Source: Hemicordylus capensis (taxonomy: Eukaryota > Chordata > Lepidosauria > Squamata > Cordylidae). From it: a DNA stretch of 64,000 nucleotides. Positions 23,896 through 35,149 of the stretch are shown here, piece after piece. A program made the translations under genes and the position numbers. How positions within the stretch are numbered: position 1 is the first letter of the stretch; every line of letters begins with the position of its first letter. The stretch spans positions 89,277,501 to 89,341,500 of the forward strand of contig NC_069659.1 of assembly GCF_027244095.1 (NCBI RefSeq), written 5' to 3'. The notes beneath the pieces were generated by a model that worked only from the letters and a program-made list of their open reading frames with translations, did not search any database and was not told where the DNA came from.

Positions 23896-25090
23896 TAGGG
23901 ATGTGCACGGTCCGGCCCAGTCCAGACCGGCACCGACGGGGGGCCCTTTCTTTTAAGGCGGGAGGGCTTGCTTACCCCTCCCGCCTCTTCGGCCCCCTCC
24001 AGCGCCCGTATTTAACTTAAAAGCGGGGCGCTGGAAACCAGCCGCCCCCGCTACCGCCGCCCCCCCGAGCACATTAGCAATTAAGGGTGCCCCTGCCGTC
24101 GCCCGCCCGCCAGCAAGCCAGCCAGCCCTCCCTCCCAGCTGCCCGCCCGCATGTGTCCTTACCTAATGCTTTAAGTAAACGAGAGGAGCTACCGAACGGA
24201 GCTCCTCTCGTTAGCAAGGCCTCCAGAGGACTGAAGGCGCTTTGCGCGCGTGCGCATGTGCGCGCCGCAAAGGACGCCGGAGGCCCGGTCTACCCGCCGG
24301 GAAAAGTCCTTTGCGTCCTTTGCGTCCATAGCAGCAGTTTGGGCATTGGCTTAGCACAGAGAGGAGCTCTGTTCGGGAGCTCCTCTCTTTTTCACAAAAA
24401 ATGGATTTTAGATCGCCCGACTGTCGCGGGCTGCTTCGGGTAAGGAAGTCTCAGCCAGCTGGGAGGGCGGTTGGTGGCCATGGCGGCGGCCGCGGAGGCA
24501 TTCTTCTGGGCCATTTTGGCCCTTAATCATTGGGGGGGGGAGTGGGGAAGGAGTATTTGGGCAGCTGGGAGGGCGGGAGAGTGGGCGGTGGCGGCGGCCG
24601 GGCGGACTCTGGGGGCGCCGCTGCCGGTCTGGTCCGCCCCGCCCCCGCCTCACATTCCCGGCCGGTCTCCCTGGCCGGGCAAGGGCCCCAAGGACTCGCA
24701 GCCGCCTGGCTGCGGCGGCAGCGCCAGGCCTCGGCGGCGGCTCCGCCACCACCTCGGCCAGCTTCCCCCGCCGCCTCCTCCCCCCGCCCGCCTTCGGCGG
24801 TGCGGCTCTGCCGCCGCCTTGGCCGCGCCTCGGCCAGTCTCCCCCTTCCCCGCATTCCCGGCTTCTTCGGGGCGGCCGCTTCTGGCCGCCCAAGATGGCC
24901 GATGAGTGCCGGCCGTCGTGTCTCCCTTGCCCTGTTCTGCGCATGCGCTCCGCACACGCACAGAACAGGCCAGGGAGGCACGGACACACGCTTGGTGTCC
25001 GTCCACGGACGGACACCAAGCGTTTTATTAGAGAGGATGCCTACTTTCCCCTGAAGGAAGAGAAAGTACTTCAATTCAGTACTTGAAGAT
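23896..25090. mobile_element. CpG-rich block starting with a family G terminus
   Basis: Begins TAGGGATGTGCACGGTCCGG, the family G end. The next 1.1 kb is extremely G+C- and CpG-rich, with CGGCGGC/CCGCCGC runs and three hairpins: AACGAGAGGAGCT with its complement near 24180-24212, GAGAGGAGCTC near 24360-24390, and a 17-bp perfect arm pair at 24988-25004 and 25007-25023. The long frames on both strands follow from base composition and carry no recognisable domain. No matching right terminus was found, so it could also be a CpG island next to an element end. Confidence 0.45.
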
Positions 25091-25256
25091 AGGAAGAAAC
25101 CTGCTAATATGTCCTAATTATCCCTCATGAGAATTGTTGAGTTCAAAGCAAGAAAAACTTGCTACACTACAAAGATCAATCATGCGGCTTTAGTATTGCT
25201 ATTCTATCAGTCCTGTAAACACTGGGTTTTCAACCACCATCCAGTTGTAACATTCT

Positions 25257-25744
25257 GAGGCTATTCTCATGATGGGGGGAAACCAGGCTAAAGGAGTCCA
25301 GCCTGGTTTTCCCCATTGTGAGAACCACTGAGCCCAGTGGTTCTCTGGCGGCTAGCCCGCCCAAGTAGCCCTCCCCTTAACCCAGGTTAGCAGAGAGAAT
25401 GCTCTGCTAACATGGGTTTTCTGATCGCGTGCTGCCATGGCGTGGCTCTGCGCTGCAGCGACACACAAGTAGACCCCCGCCAGGAGGATCAAACAAGCCT
25501 TCTGGTCCCGGGGGTCTCCCCAGGATGCCTCGTGCACTTGCGCAGGGCATCCTGTGACTTCTGGGGTCCAGGAGGCCCCCGATCCCTGCAGCCCCAACAG
25601 GCTCCGTGATGGAGCCGGTAATCATTTGGGCGGCCGATTGGCTGTCCAGGGATGGCTTGGCGATCGTCTGCAGGGAGGGGTAAGTTAACCCGCTCTCCCC
25701 GCAGACCTGCCGGAAGCTCTTCTCACCAATTGTGAGAAGAGGTT
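25257..25744 (-). mobile_element. Family A MITE, full-length
   Basis: Outer ends GAGGCTATTCTCATG and (reverse) AACCTCTTCTCAC. Both ends are palindromic: 25266-25289 pairs with 25300-25322, and CTCTTCTCAC at 25717-25726 pairs exactly with 25732-25741. The non-coding interior shares ACACAAGTAGACCCCCG and CAGGGCATCCTG with the copies at 7668 and 29685. Confidence 0.8.
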
Positions 25745-25919
25745 ATCTGGTTCACAACACCCTATTTCATTTAATGTCTTGTGCTTTGAATTGTGTTTCA
25801 ACAGCTGTTCTAACACTATAGACGTCTGAACACATATGAACATAACGTAACTCAGTAATAGCCACTCTTCTTAATCTACCATACTCCACTTTCTTAATCT
25901 ATTTTCTTAATCCACCATA

Positions 25920-26867
25920 TGTAATGACAAAATTGTTAAACATATAAAAGAACAGGCCTTGCGGAAGGAGAATCAGCATGGCTCCTGCAAAGGCAAGTCT
26001 TGCCTCACAAACCTTTTGGAGTTATTTGAGAGTGTCAATAAGCATGTGGGCAAAGGTGATCCAGTTGACATAGTATACTTGGACTTCCAAAGAGCTTTTA
26101 ACAAAGTGTCCCACCAAAGGCTCTTGAGTAAACTTAGCAGTCAGGGCTAAGGGGACAGGTTCATGTGTGGATTGTAACTGGTTGAAGGACAGGAATAGAG
26201 GGTATGAATAAATGGACAGTTTTCACAAAGGAGGGAAGTAAGAAGTGGGGTCCCCCAGGGATCTGTACTGGGACTGGTACTCTTTAACTTGTTCATAAAT
26301 GATCTAGAAGTTGAGGTAAGCATTGAAGTGGCCATATTTGCAGATGACACTAAACTATTTAGGTTAGGGGACTCCATAACAGATTGTGAGGAGCTCCAAA
26401 AGGATCTCTGGAAACAGGGTGACAAAATGGAAATGTGGTTCAATGTAAGCAAGTGTAAAGTGAATGTAAATGCTCTCACCTCTTGCTGGTGGGCTTCTCA
26501 GAGGCATCTGGTGGGCCACTGTGTGAAACAGGAAGTTGGACTAAATAGGCCTTGGGCATGATCCAGCAGGGCTGTTCTTATGTTCTTGCAAGTGTAAAGT
26601 GAGTGTAAATGCTCTCACCTCTTGCCGGTGGGCTTCTCAGAGGCATCTGGTGGGCCACTGTGTGAAACAGGAAGTTGGACTAAATAGGCCTTGGGCATGA
26701 TCCAGCAGGGCTGTTCTTATGTTCTTGCAAGTGTAAAGTGAGTGTAAATGCTCTCACCTCTTGCCGGTGGGCTTCTCAGAGGCATCTGGTGGGCCACTGT
26801 GTGAAACAGGAAGTTGGACTAAATAGGCCTTGGGCATGATCCAGCAGGGCTGTTCTTATGTTCTTGC
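25920..26867 (+). mobile_element. CR1-type LINE, RT fragment with 3' end
   Basis: The frame reads NQHGSCKGKSCLTNLLELFE, then IVYLDFQRAFNKVSHQRLLS (RT block with the catalytic aspartate in LDF), and after frame breaks INDLEVEVSIEVAIFADDTK, the second RT catalytic block. The copy is 5'-truncated and ends CAGGGCTGTTCTTATGTTCT. The expected central RT sequence is shortened. Its 3' end is triplicated, listed next. Confidence 0.85.
26448..26864 (+). repeat. Three tandem copies of a 139-bp CR1 3' end
   Basis: Units 26448-26586, 26587-26725 and 26726-26864 each start GCAAGTGTAAAGTGA and end TTCTTATGTTCTT. Units two and three are almost identical. The first differs at a few sites. Confidence 0.95.
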
Positions 26868-29458
26868 CAAAATTATTGGTCCAGTTGCCAAATGCCACAT
26901 TCAAATGTTTAACAGAAGGTTTTTCTGTTAAAAAGGAACAGTTTTAATAATTCATCTAAACTTCCCCCCCCCCCAATGGTGGAACAAAATGTTCATTTTA
27001 CGGTTCCTCTCATACCTAGGAACAGGAGAGTAAATGTCAAGAGTTCTTTTTGGGAACCATGACAAAAAAGCAAGAGTTTGCTTATTGCAAAGATTCCAAC
27101 TGTCCTTATTTAACAGGGACACGTGTGTGGATGTATCAGGTCTCTAGTGTAGATGCATATAAAGGGGCATGCAACGCTGAGGCATGATGCAGTGCATAGC
27201 ATATAGCAGGTGGTATGCCATCTCAGCAAGCCTTAGTATGACAATTAGGTGTTGCATGTGCATCCTTATTTTTATCTGTGAAATACTGGAAGATATGGGC
27301 TTGGCTGATCTACTTTGGTAATCTGGAATAATGTGCTCTGCATTCATTTTATTACTAGAGTAATGATCTTATTCATCTTCACAACACCCTTTGAGTCAGG
27401 AAATTAATATTGCCTGTTAGAGATGGGGAACTCAAAACTTTGAGTGTTTGCCCACATTCATGGTTTAGCCCTTTTATGAACACTTCTATTGATTCACACT
27501 AACTTTACCCTTGCACCAGTTTAATTTTTGACTTTATCTAACATCTATCTCCCCATCTTCCTTGCTCATTTGTCAGTTCCTAGCTTCTCCTTCATCCGCC
27601 TTTCCCTAATCTAATGCAGACTGTAAGCTCTTGGGCAGGGAATGCATCGTTTTATGACATATGACATTTACATTGTTATAAATGCACCTTGAATAGGAGA
27701 AATAGTATCATTGTATTTTGGTGCTGGATGGCTTCTTGATACCTACTATGAGAAATAGTCATAGTATTTCATGCTATGAAAGGAAATTTACTTTTCTATT
27801 TTAAATATAATGTCTTATTAATGCCAATGGAATTCAGGAGGCGGGGGGGGGGGGGAAGGGATACCACAGACTGCAAATTAATGCCTGGAACTGTTGTCTG
27901 GATTGTTTTCAGAGGTACACTATTCTTTACAATTATTAGCTGAAGCTTTAGTTTTTATAAGAACTTTGGCCCATTCTCACTTTATGGGAATTAAAACACG
28001 GACTCAGTCATAGCGAAAGAAAATTTGCCATTACTTAGCAGGGTCAGTATTTCATCCTCAGTGTTCCAGTAGCTAACATGTCCTGCAGCATAAGGCAGAA
28101 GGTTCTGAACCATCCACACTGCCCACAACACTGTGGGCATCAAAAACATACTCTCACATTGTTGCGCAAACAGGGCTCTTCTGTGATTACTTAATGCTGT
28201 ACTATCACACGTTGTGAAATCACTTACATTAGGAATAATGCAAGTTGCATTGCAATGTGAAATGGCACAACAATAATCAGTAGCAGAATAGCCCTGCTGC
28301 GCAGCAGTGAGGTTGTATGTTTAGATATCCACAGTGGTGCAGACAGTAAAGAACTGTCCATGTTATGCTGAGGGGTGTATCAGCCACTGACTTTGTTACA
28401 TACTGCCTCTTTAAGAACCAGGTCCAGAAGGCCTCAGGATCAGGCTATGATAGAGAACTCAGGAAACAGTTTCAGTTTTGCAGCAGTGGTTTAGCCTGTA
28501 TGATCTATTCAAACAGAGAGGAGGACTGAGAAATGGACTAGCAACAGTTCTCAGATGAGTTGTATGGTGATCAGTCTAAGCTTTTCTGCCTTGGCAATAA
28601 ATAGTTGAATTATTAAAGATCTGGTGTGTGTTATTATCACATGACATACAGATTTCAAACTGTATTTTTCAATATAACTGACTTGTGAACAAGTTTTGAC
28701 AATGGGCCAGTGTGCCTTTGTGATGTCCAGTGCATACAGTGCTCTCAGACATGCAGGTTTTCCAACTGACTTCAAAGGAAGAACCACCAACGCAGTTTCT
28801 CTCCTCCACAATTCTGCACCAGAATGCATAAATGGGCCCTTCTGGGTTGGATCACCTCTGTTCCCTGGAGACACTACATCCACCAGGGGCTCTTGTATAG
28901 AGCCACATATCTTTTCATTTTCAACACTGAAAGAAGTGGTGGGAGTGCAATGAAATGAGTTTGTTCTGTAACCCTTTTTGGGATTTTTTTTTAAAGGAAG
29001 GGAGGCAAATACATCACAGTTTCAAGGTCTCATTCTCTCTTTTCACATTCCCTGCGATGATACAGCTTGACTCCCTGCAAATGCACACTTCAAAAATATC
29101 AGCACATAACAGAATTCTTGTTACAGACATTTCTGTTAGATGTCTTCATTGCATGTCTATTCATTGCTTCCCCATATGACATAGCCTGCAGCTGTATAGG
29201 GCACTCAGGTTTACACCCATGTAGTGAGCTCTTTCTGACATTTCTTACAATACAATTGCTGCCCTATGCTTCAGAGCCAGTCACTTGAATTTTATCTTCT
29301 CTGCTCAGCTATTGAAGTCAGTACCATTGAAACAAACTGTCTGGCTGTTTCATAATATACTTCAGACTCATCTAAAAGAACACATTCTTCACCCAGTGCC
29401 GGGTGCTAAATGGAAACACACGCATGGAGGTTCATGTTTAAACTTACCTGTGCCTTTG
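26868..29458. other. Unassigned sequence
   Basis: No repeat family or gene recognised. It includes a 12-G run at about 27843-27854 and, near 28150-28310, GTTGC/GCAAC-type inverted motifs that may be a decayed small DNA element. Frames in the region are not protein-like. Confidence 0.45.
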
Positions 29459-29466
29459 TGTTTGTG

Positions 29467-29653
29467 CAGCCTTGGACTGGCCCACAGGGCAGCAGGACAT
29501 ATCCCGGGTGCGCCCCACCCACGGGGAGACCCTGTGCCCCACTGCACTTGGCAGTGATAAATACTCCCACCCGTAAGTACCCATCCTGCTCAAAACCTGG
29601 CACCCTCCCCACATACATTCCACCGCCCTCTCAGTGCCCCCAGTCCGGCCCTG
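29467..29653. mobile_element. Short hAT-like MITE with exact target duplication
   Basis: Ends CAGCCTTGGACTGGCCC and (reverse complement) CAGGGCCGGACTGGGGG, flanked by the exact octamer TGTTTGTG at 29459-29466 and 29654-29661. At 187 bp it is non-coding. Confidence 0.9.
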
Positions 29654-29684
29654 TGTTTGTGTAGTATTGATGTTTTAAAATGTG

Positions 29685-30067
29685 AAGCGGATAGAGAGCT
29701 GCAGGCGAGCCCGGTGCTCCAAAGGCAGCAAGCCTGCCTAAACCACCCTCCCCTTAAATGAGGTTAACTGAGCGAATGCTCTACTAACCTCATTGTGTTG
29801 CTCATGTGTCACTACGGTGCACGGTGACACATGAGTAGACCCCCGGCTGGGAGGCTGTAAGCAGCCTCCCAGGCTCAGGGGTCTCTCCAGGATGCCCCAC
29901 ACGCTCATGCAGGGCATCCTGGAACTTCCGGGCGCCGCGTGGCCCCTGATCCCCACAGCCCCTGCCAGCTCCATGATGGAGCCTGTCGCCCAGCTACAAG
30001 TGGCTGCTCCTCTGCGGGGAGAGCAGAACCCCTTCAGGCGCTTCACATGTGCCGTGTGAAGTGCCTC
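29685..30067 (-). mobile_element. Family A MITE
   Basis: The right end is a hairpin: GGCGCTTCACA at 30037-30047 pairs with TGTGAAGTGCC at 30055-30065, one wobble pair. The interior matches 25257-25744 and 7668-7992. The left end is eroded. Confidence 0.75.
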
Positions 30068-30602
30068 TTTATTTTCCTTTCTGTTCTCTTCATTTGGGCA
30101 GGACTGAAGGAAGTCTTCTTCCCTTTTATAGCTTCCCTTACTCTACTTGCTAGCCATGAACAACATGGCTCCTGAACTTGGTGGTACCTTTCCTCCTTCT
30201 TGGTATACATTCCAACTGAGCTTCTATTATTGTGGTTTTGAGTAACTTCCATGCTTTCTGGGGTGATTTGCCTTTCCTGACTTTCCCTTTCAGATTCCTT
30301 TTTACCAATCCCCTCAATTTTGAGAAGTTTCCTCTTCTGAAGTCCAACACATCTTTGTTGGACTTCCTTTGCAACGCTCCACTCACATATAAGCTGAATT
30401 GCATCACCCTATAGTTGCTTTTCCCCAACGGTTCCACAACTCTGATATTTCGCATCAGGTCCTGGGCACCACTCAGGATTAAATCCAAGGTTGCCTTCTA
30501 TGTGGTTGGTTCCATGACCAACTGTTCTATGGCACAGTTATTTAGCATGTTTAGAAATCTGGCCTCTCAGTTAATACCCGAACATGAATTTTCCCAGTCT
30601 GT
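30068..30602 (-). mobile_element. CR1-type LINE, endonuclease-RT linker fragment
   Basis: The minus-strand frame reads LDLILSGAQDLMRNIRVVEP, then KDVLDFRRGNFSKLRGLVKR and KAWKLLKTTIIEAQLECIPR, the stretch between endonuclease and RT in CR1 proteins. Bracketed on both sides by oppositely oriented family A MITEs. Confidence 0.8.
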
Positions 30603-31082
30603 GAGGTGCTTCACACAAGCAGTGTGAAGCGCCATGAGGGCTTGTGCGGGGAGAGTGGGCTTGACCCGCTCTCCCTGCACATGAGCAGGGAGCTTGCCCT
30701 TTGCAGCTGGATTGGCCACCCACATGATTACCGGCTCTATCACAGAGCCGATTGGGGCAGCAGGGATTGGGGGCCTCCCGACCCGCAGAAATCCCAGAAT
30801 GCCCCACGCGAGTTCGCGGGGCATTCTGAGGGGCCCCCCAACACCATGAGGCTTGTTGTAGCTTCCTGGTCGGGGGGGGTCTCCTTGTGAGTTGCCACTC
30901 CGTGGAGCCACATCATAGCAACTCACGATCACAAAAACAGGGTTAGTGGAGCGCTCACTTCACTCACCTTGTTTAAGGGGTGGCATATTAGAGGGCTGGC
31001 TGCCAGGAGCTCCATGGCTCCTGTGGCGGCACACAACTAGCCAAAACAGGGCTGGGTTTTGGCTGGTTGTGAGAATAGCCTC
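30603..31082 (+). mobile_element. Family A MITE, full-length
   Basis: The left end GAGGTGCTTCACAC forms a 12-bp stem (30605-30616 with 30622-30633, one wobble). The right end GGTTGTGAGAATAGCCTC lies in a 15-bp stem (31033-31047 with 31056-31070, one wobble). G+C-rich, non-coding interior. Confidence 0.85.
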
Positions 31083-31624
31083 TATATGTGGATAAGTAAG
31101 GTCATTCATTATTACATTTTTGTAATGTCTGACAAAGGAGCAACTCTTGCAAATGATCAACAGTTCAGAGCTCAGTTCTTAAAATGAGTCAGTAGTGACA
31201 GCTGCCAAGTAGTCACTCTAACTCTGTCATTCTAAATGTGTAGGGCTGGTTGGTTCAGTGGAGAGGGAAAGACACTCTGCTCATGTTCAATGGCACCTTC
31301 TTTTGTTACTCCATAAGTTCCATGGCTAAGCTGTGACAGTGAAAACAAGTTCTGGAGTTAAGACCTGGTACAGTATACAGTACATATGAAAAATAATCAA
31401 ATAAATTGAGATAAATTGAATGCCCTTCAGCCGTTCTCTCCCCCGCCTTCAGCCCCAGTTTTTTCTCCCCCAATGGCTGACCTGGCCGCCACTTCCTCTC
31501 CCCACCCAGCGGCCAGCCAGCCTGGCTGCCGCTCCCTCTCCTGCTCCCCTAGCTTGCGAAATCTCATGAGAGCTGCCACGCATGGGATTAGCAATGGGTA
31601 TGCCAGAGAGAGAGAGAAGAAAAA
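31083..31624. other. Unassigned sequence
   Basis: No recognised element. A C+G-rich patch at 31420-31570 is followed by a short GA run. Confidence 0.4.
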
Positions 31625-32180
31625 TTATATATATGATTTGATATACCACCAAATCCACAGACTCAGGGTGGTATACAAAGCAAGAACAGCATCCAAGATC
31701 TTATTAAATAAATAAATAAATAAATAATAATAATAGAACAGCCTATATTCTGCGACGATATCTATAACAACAGCAACAACATTGACAATGAAATTCAGCC
31801 ATCCCAGGTCCTTGGGAAGGATTTGATGTCTGGATAAAACAAACCAGTCAATAACACCTGTCTGACTGTGTAAATAAATAATAAATACTTTTTAAAAATT
31901 AAAGGGCCAACAGCTGTTAGAAAAGAAATGTCTTCAATAAAGATTTAAAGGCTGAAAACGAGGAGGCAGACCGAATCTGGGGCGGGGAGAAGAGAGTTCT
32001 AGAGTAAAGGGGCAGCAATACTGAAAGCCCTTCCACAGGCCCTAGTACCATGGACCTCTCTAAGACCAGGGACCGAAAGAAGCGCAACCTGAGAAGATTT
32101 CACAGGATGGGACAGGACTGGCTGGAAGAGTCAGTCCTGAAGGTCAACAGGCGCTAAGCCCTGAATGGGCTTTTTTACCC
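31625..32180 (-). mobile_element. L2-type LINE 3' region
   Basis: The 3' box (GGTATATCAAATCA on the minus strand) lies near 31630. The more upstream sequence, with AGAACTCTCTTCTCCCC and GGGCTTTCAGTATTGCTGCC on the minus strand, recalls other L2 3' regions. It is interrupted at about 31705-31885 by TAA arrays and a short foreign segment. Confidence 0.55.
31728..31885 (+). mobile_element. Short segment between two TAA-rich arrays, possibly an R4-type 3' end
   Basis: A (TAA)n-like array precedes it and TAAATAAATAATAAATA follows. The decayed frame reads NNIDNEIQPSQVLGKDLMSG, then NKPVNNTCLTV. I associate this with the 3' end of an R4/Dong-like LINE from memory only. Confidence 0.35.
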
Positions 32181-33345
32181 AATTACCCACTTTTTGCCTG
32201 CCTGATTCCACAAAGTCATGTTTGATGTTGTATGAATCATCCTATGAGACTGAATGGCAATACTTACCAGAGCAACGGTTATGATTTCTTGGATAGCTTC
32301 TGATATACAACAGGAGAAAATAAATGTCAGTGTTTTGAAAGATCAAGTGCTATAAAATCTCATTGTGCCCTAAGAAGTGCTTATTCCTATTTCATGTATT
32401 GGAGCAAATTGAATTAGATGCTTTGCTTCAAATAATTTATTTTATCTCTCTCTCTCTTCTTTTTGTTCATAAGACATTAAACAGCTGGACTTGTTTGTCA
32501 AACAAAATGAAATTAGGTCCAGCAAAGAAATACTGTTGGCTCTGGATTGTTTTAAATAAGTTCTTGCTATCCAAGCTTCACGAAGAACAGCTTACATTAT
32601 TTATTAGCAAAAGAAAGGCTTAAACACAATGCCATGCTTTGCAATTATTGTCTTGAATTCTGTTTAATTTTTCATAACCATCATCTTAAACAATACCAGA
32701 ATAAAAACATTTTATATAGGACTGGTGTCTATCCCAAAGCTTTTTATTTATTGTAAATTATCTTAGTGACGTTAGTAAGTAGATTTACAGCTTCTCTTTT
32801 TTCATCTGTTTATTGCTTGCATGGACAGTACAGTGCCAATGAAAAGCTTGTTTAGGATGAACAGATGAGTCCTGTTCAGTCATTATTGGGCCTCAGTACA
32901 GGATGGCCTGGAGCATAGTGACTAGTCACATCTCTGTGACCACACACTCTGTAGCTATGTCTTCAGTCTTGGACAAAGTCAGGAATTGATCAGGTCAGGC
33001 ATGGGTAAAGGGCCCAGGCTCATAAAAAGGTCCACGCCTGCCTGAATCATCTCACCTCACCTCATTTCACGGAAAAATCACCATAATGAGATCTCTGAAC
33101 TGGATTACATGAAACATGTTGGCTTAATTATATCAGCTTCTGGTTTCCATTTGCATTCAAACACCACTTGTTGTCTGAGGAATCTGCCAAATTGCCTTAA
33201 GTCAGTGAATGGTTTAACCTTTACTGTGGTAAATCCTATTAAATCTTGATCCGTGGATACTAGAAGAAGATGTGGTGTGTAGCAATGAATAACTAATGAG
33301 AGTAGAGGAGATGTGGTATATTTTTCATAATCTGCAGATGATACT
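32181..33345. other. Unassigned sequence
   Basis: AT-rich. No recognised repeat, RNA gene or coding exon. Confidence 0.45.
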
Positions 33346-33752
33346 GAGGTCATTTCCACACAATTGGGCAGGTGGAGTGGCAGGCGGGGGGAGGGGGGGA
33401 CACTTGTTAAATTCACCTTTCCCTCAGACTCTGCATGCCTGCAGTGTGGAGCTCCGGAGGCCAGGATGATTTGTCCCAGTCTCCGGAGATTCCGCAATGC
33501 ACCGTGCAATGCACTGTGGGATTCCCCAGAGAGACAAGCACTCTAGGTGTCCACTGGGACTAAACATAGCCCCAGCAAACACACGATCCAGAAGTCCGGG
33601 TTAAGGGAGCACTTGGCTAGCAGCTAGGCTAAAAAGCTGGGCTGGGTGGTGCAGGCCTGCTGGGATCAGGCTCAATCCCGGTGGTTCTCACACGCAGCCT
33701 AACCCAGGGTGGGCGTCCCTAGCCTGGGTTAGGCTTCACGTGAGAACAGCCC
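33346..33752 (+). mobile_element. Family A MITE
   Basis: Ends GAGGTCATTTCCACAC and (reverse) GGGGCTGTTCTCACGTG. The right end is a long palindrome: 33685-33708 pairs with 33723-33746 with about four mismatches around GCCTAACCCAGG. The left end has no strong hairpin, unlike the other copies. Confidence 0.75.
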
Positions 33753-34333
33753 CATTATCTTCTAGATACCAATAAAATGAAAAGCAATTCAAAAGACCAG
33801 AACTGCCGTGCTGTCAAAGGTGCTTCGTCCGTACATTGGCTGTTATATAACATTATTAACAAAGTGGAGGATTGATGGAGAAAGATTCTGTTGGCTGGGA
33901 CTAAACAGCAGAAAGAAATGTAGTGTTAGCTGAAACCAGTGTTTTGGCTTCTTCCTTCCTTTGCAGAAGGACATAAAGAAGCCTTGCCAATTTTTTTTGG
34001 CAACCAGTGGCGTCATAATTATAGTCTTAAGAGATGATAAGAGACCGATCAGAAAGAGAAAGAGAACATAGTGAATGGCCAGTCATACACATCAAATGAC
34101 TGTACCTTTGGGGGCTGAATTAGCTTTTACGCTTTTACCTCAAGTGATAATTTGAAAAGAGTTCAATTCAATAGTCGAATCTGATGAAATCAGATGTGCA
34201 TTTGCATTTATTTTATACATCCACACAGGGTGCACACAATGTGTGGCTAATTGATTGCTTTGGGCAGGAGGCTGGAGCAACTGCTTCAGACCTGCCTCCA
34301 CCGTTTTGAAATCTCTTTGCTCCCCAAGAACAA
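33753..34333. other. Unassigned sequence
   Basis: No recognised feature. Confidence 0.4.
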
Positions 34334-34985
34334 GGCTTTTAAGAAGTGCTCGATAAACAATTCAAAAAGGAGTCTGGTCTGCTGGGCCCTGCCTGCTCGT
34401 GGAGGCGCTGGAGGCCTCTCAGCCTGAAAAGATGCTGCCGCCGTGGCCTAAAATGGCACCTGCGGTCAAACAAAGGCAAGGGCTGGGCCCTGCCTGGCTG
34501 CAGAGGCACCGGAGGCCTCGCAGCCTGAAGCTGCGTAGCCGCGGCAGCCCCAAATGGTGGGCACAACCGAACAAAGGGAAGGCCAAGGGCCGAGCTTAAA
34601 AGCTCGCCCCATCTGCCTGCGCTGGAGCGGTGGTGATGCCTCCTTTATGCGGGTGGGTTTAAAAGCCCGGTGCCCGCAGATAGCCCCCAGGGCAGCCTGA
34701 TTCTCCGGAGGCCCAGCCACGTGTTCATCAACCGGCCTTGGAGAACCCACAGACACACCCACTCTCTGCAAAGGTGAGAATCGGACTGGGCCAGCGTAAG
34801 CGCGCTGGAGTCTCGCCTGCACCGGCCATGCCCCCAGAAGCACGCCTGACCAATGGGAGCCAGCTCCCAGTGTCACATGCTCCTCCCCAGGGGCTGTGGC
34901 AAATAAGCCACGCTGCCTAGAAGGGCAGCGAGTGGCTGGCTTTAAGAAGTGTTCCATAAACAATTCAAAAAGGAGTCTTGTCTGC
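34334..34985. repeat. 555-bp G+C-rich insert between 48-bp direct repeats
   Basis: The direct repeats at 34334-34382 and 34938-34985 share AAACAATTCAAAAAGGAGTC with few mismatches. The insert at 34383-34937 is G+C-rich, unlike both flanks. It contains a diverged tandem pair (GGGCCCTGCCTG and GGAGGCCTC.CAGCCTGAA occur twice, about 110 bp apart) and no coding domain. The layout is that of an insertion with a long target duplication. Confidence 0.7.
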
Positions 34986-35149
34986 ACGAGCTTATAAATA
35001 TCATTTAGAGATTGAAGTTGAAGACAAAAGTGTCAAAAGTAATCAGACCCCCCTCAAAGGACACTTGCTGATTAAGGCTAGAGACAATAATAGCTTTAAG
35101 CTAGTTGAAGGTGATCTAGCATAACCATCACTGCCATCTGATGCAGCCT

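Noticed and set aside
24408-25074. Overlapping frames of up to about 200 codons on both strands
   Set aside because: All are Arg/Pro/Gly/Ala-rich products of extreme G+C content with no domain, and frames are open on both strands at once.
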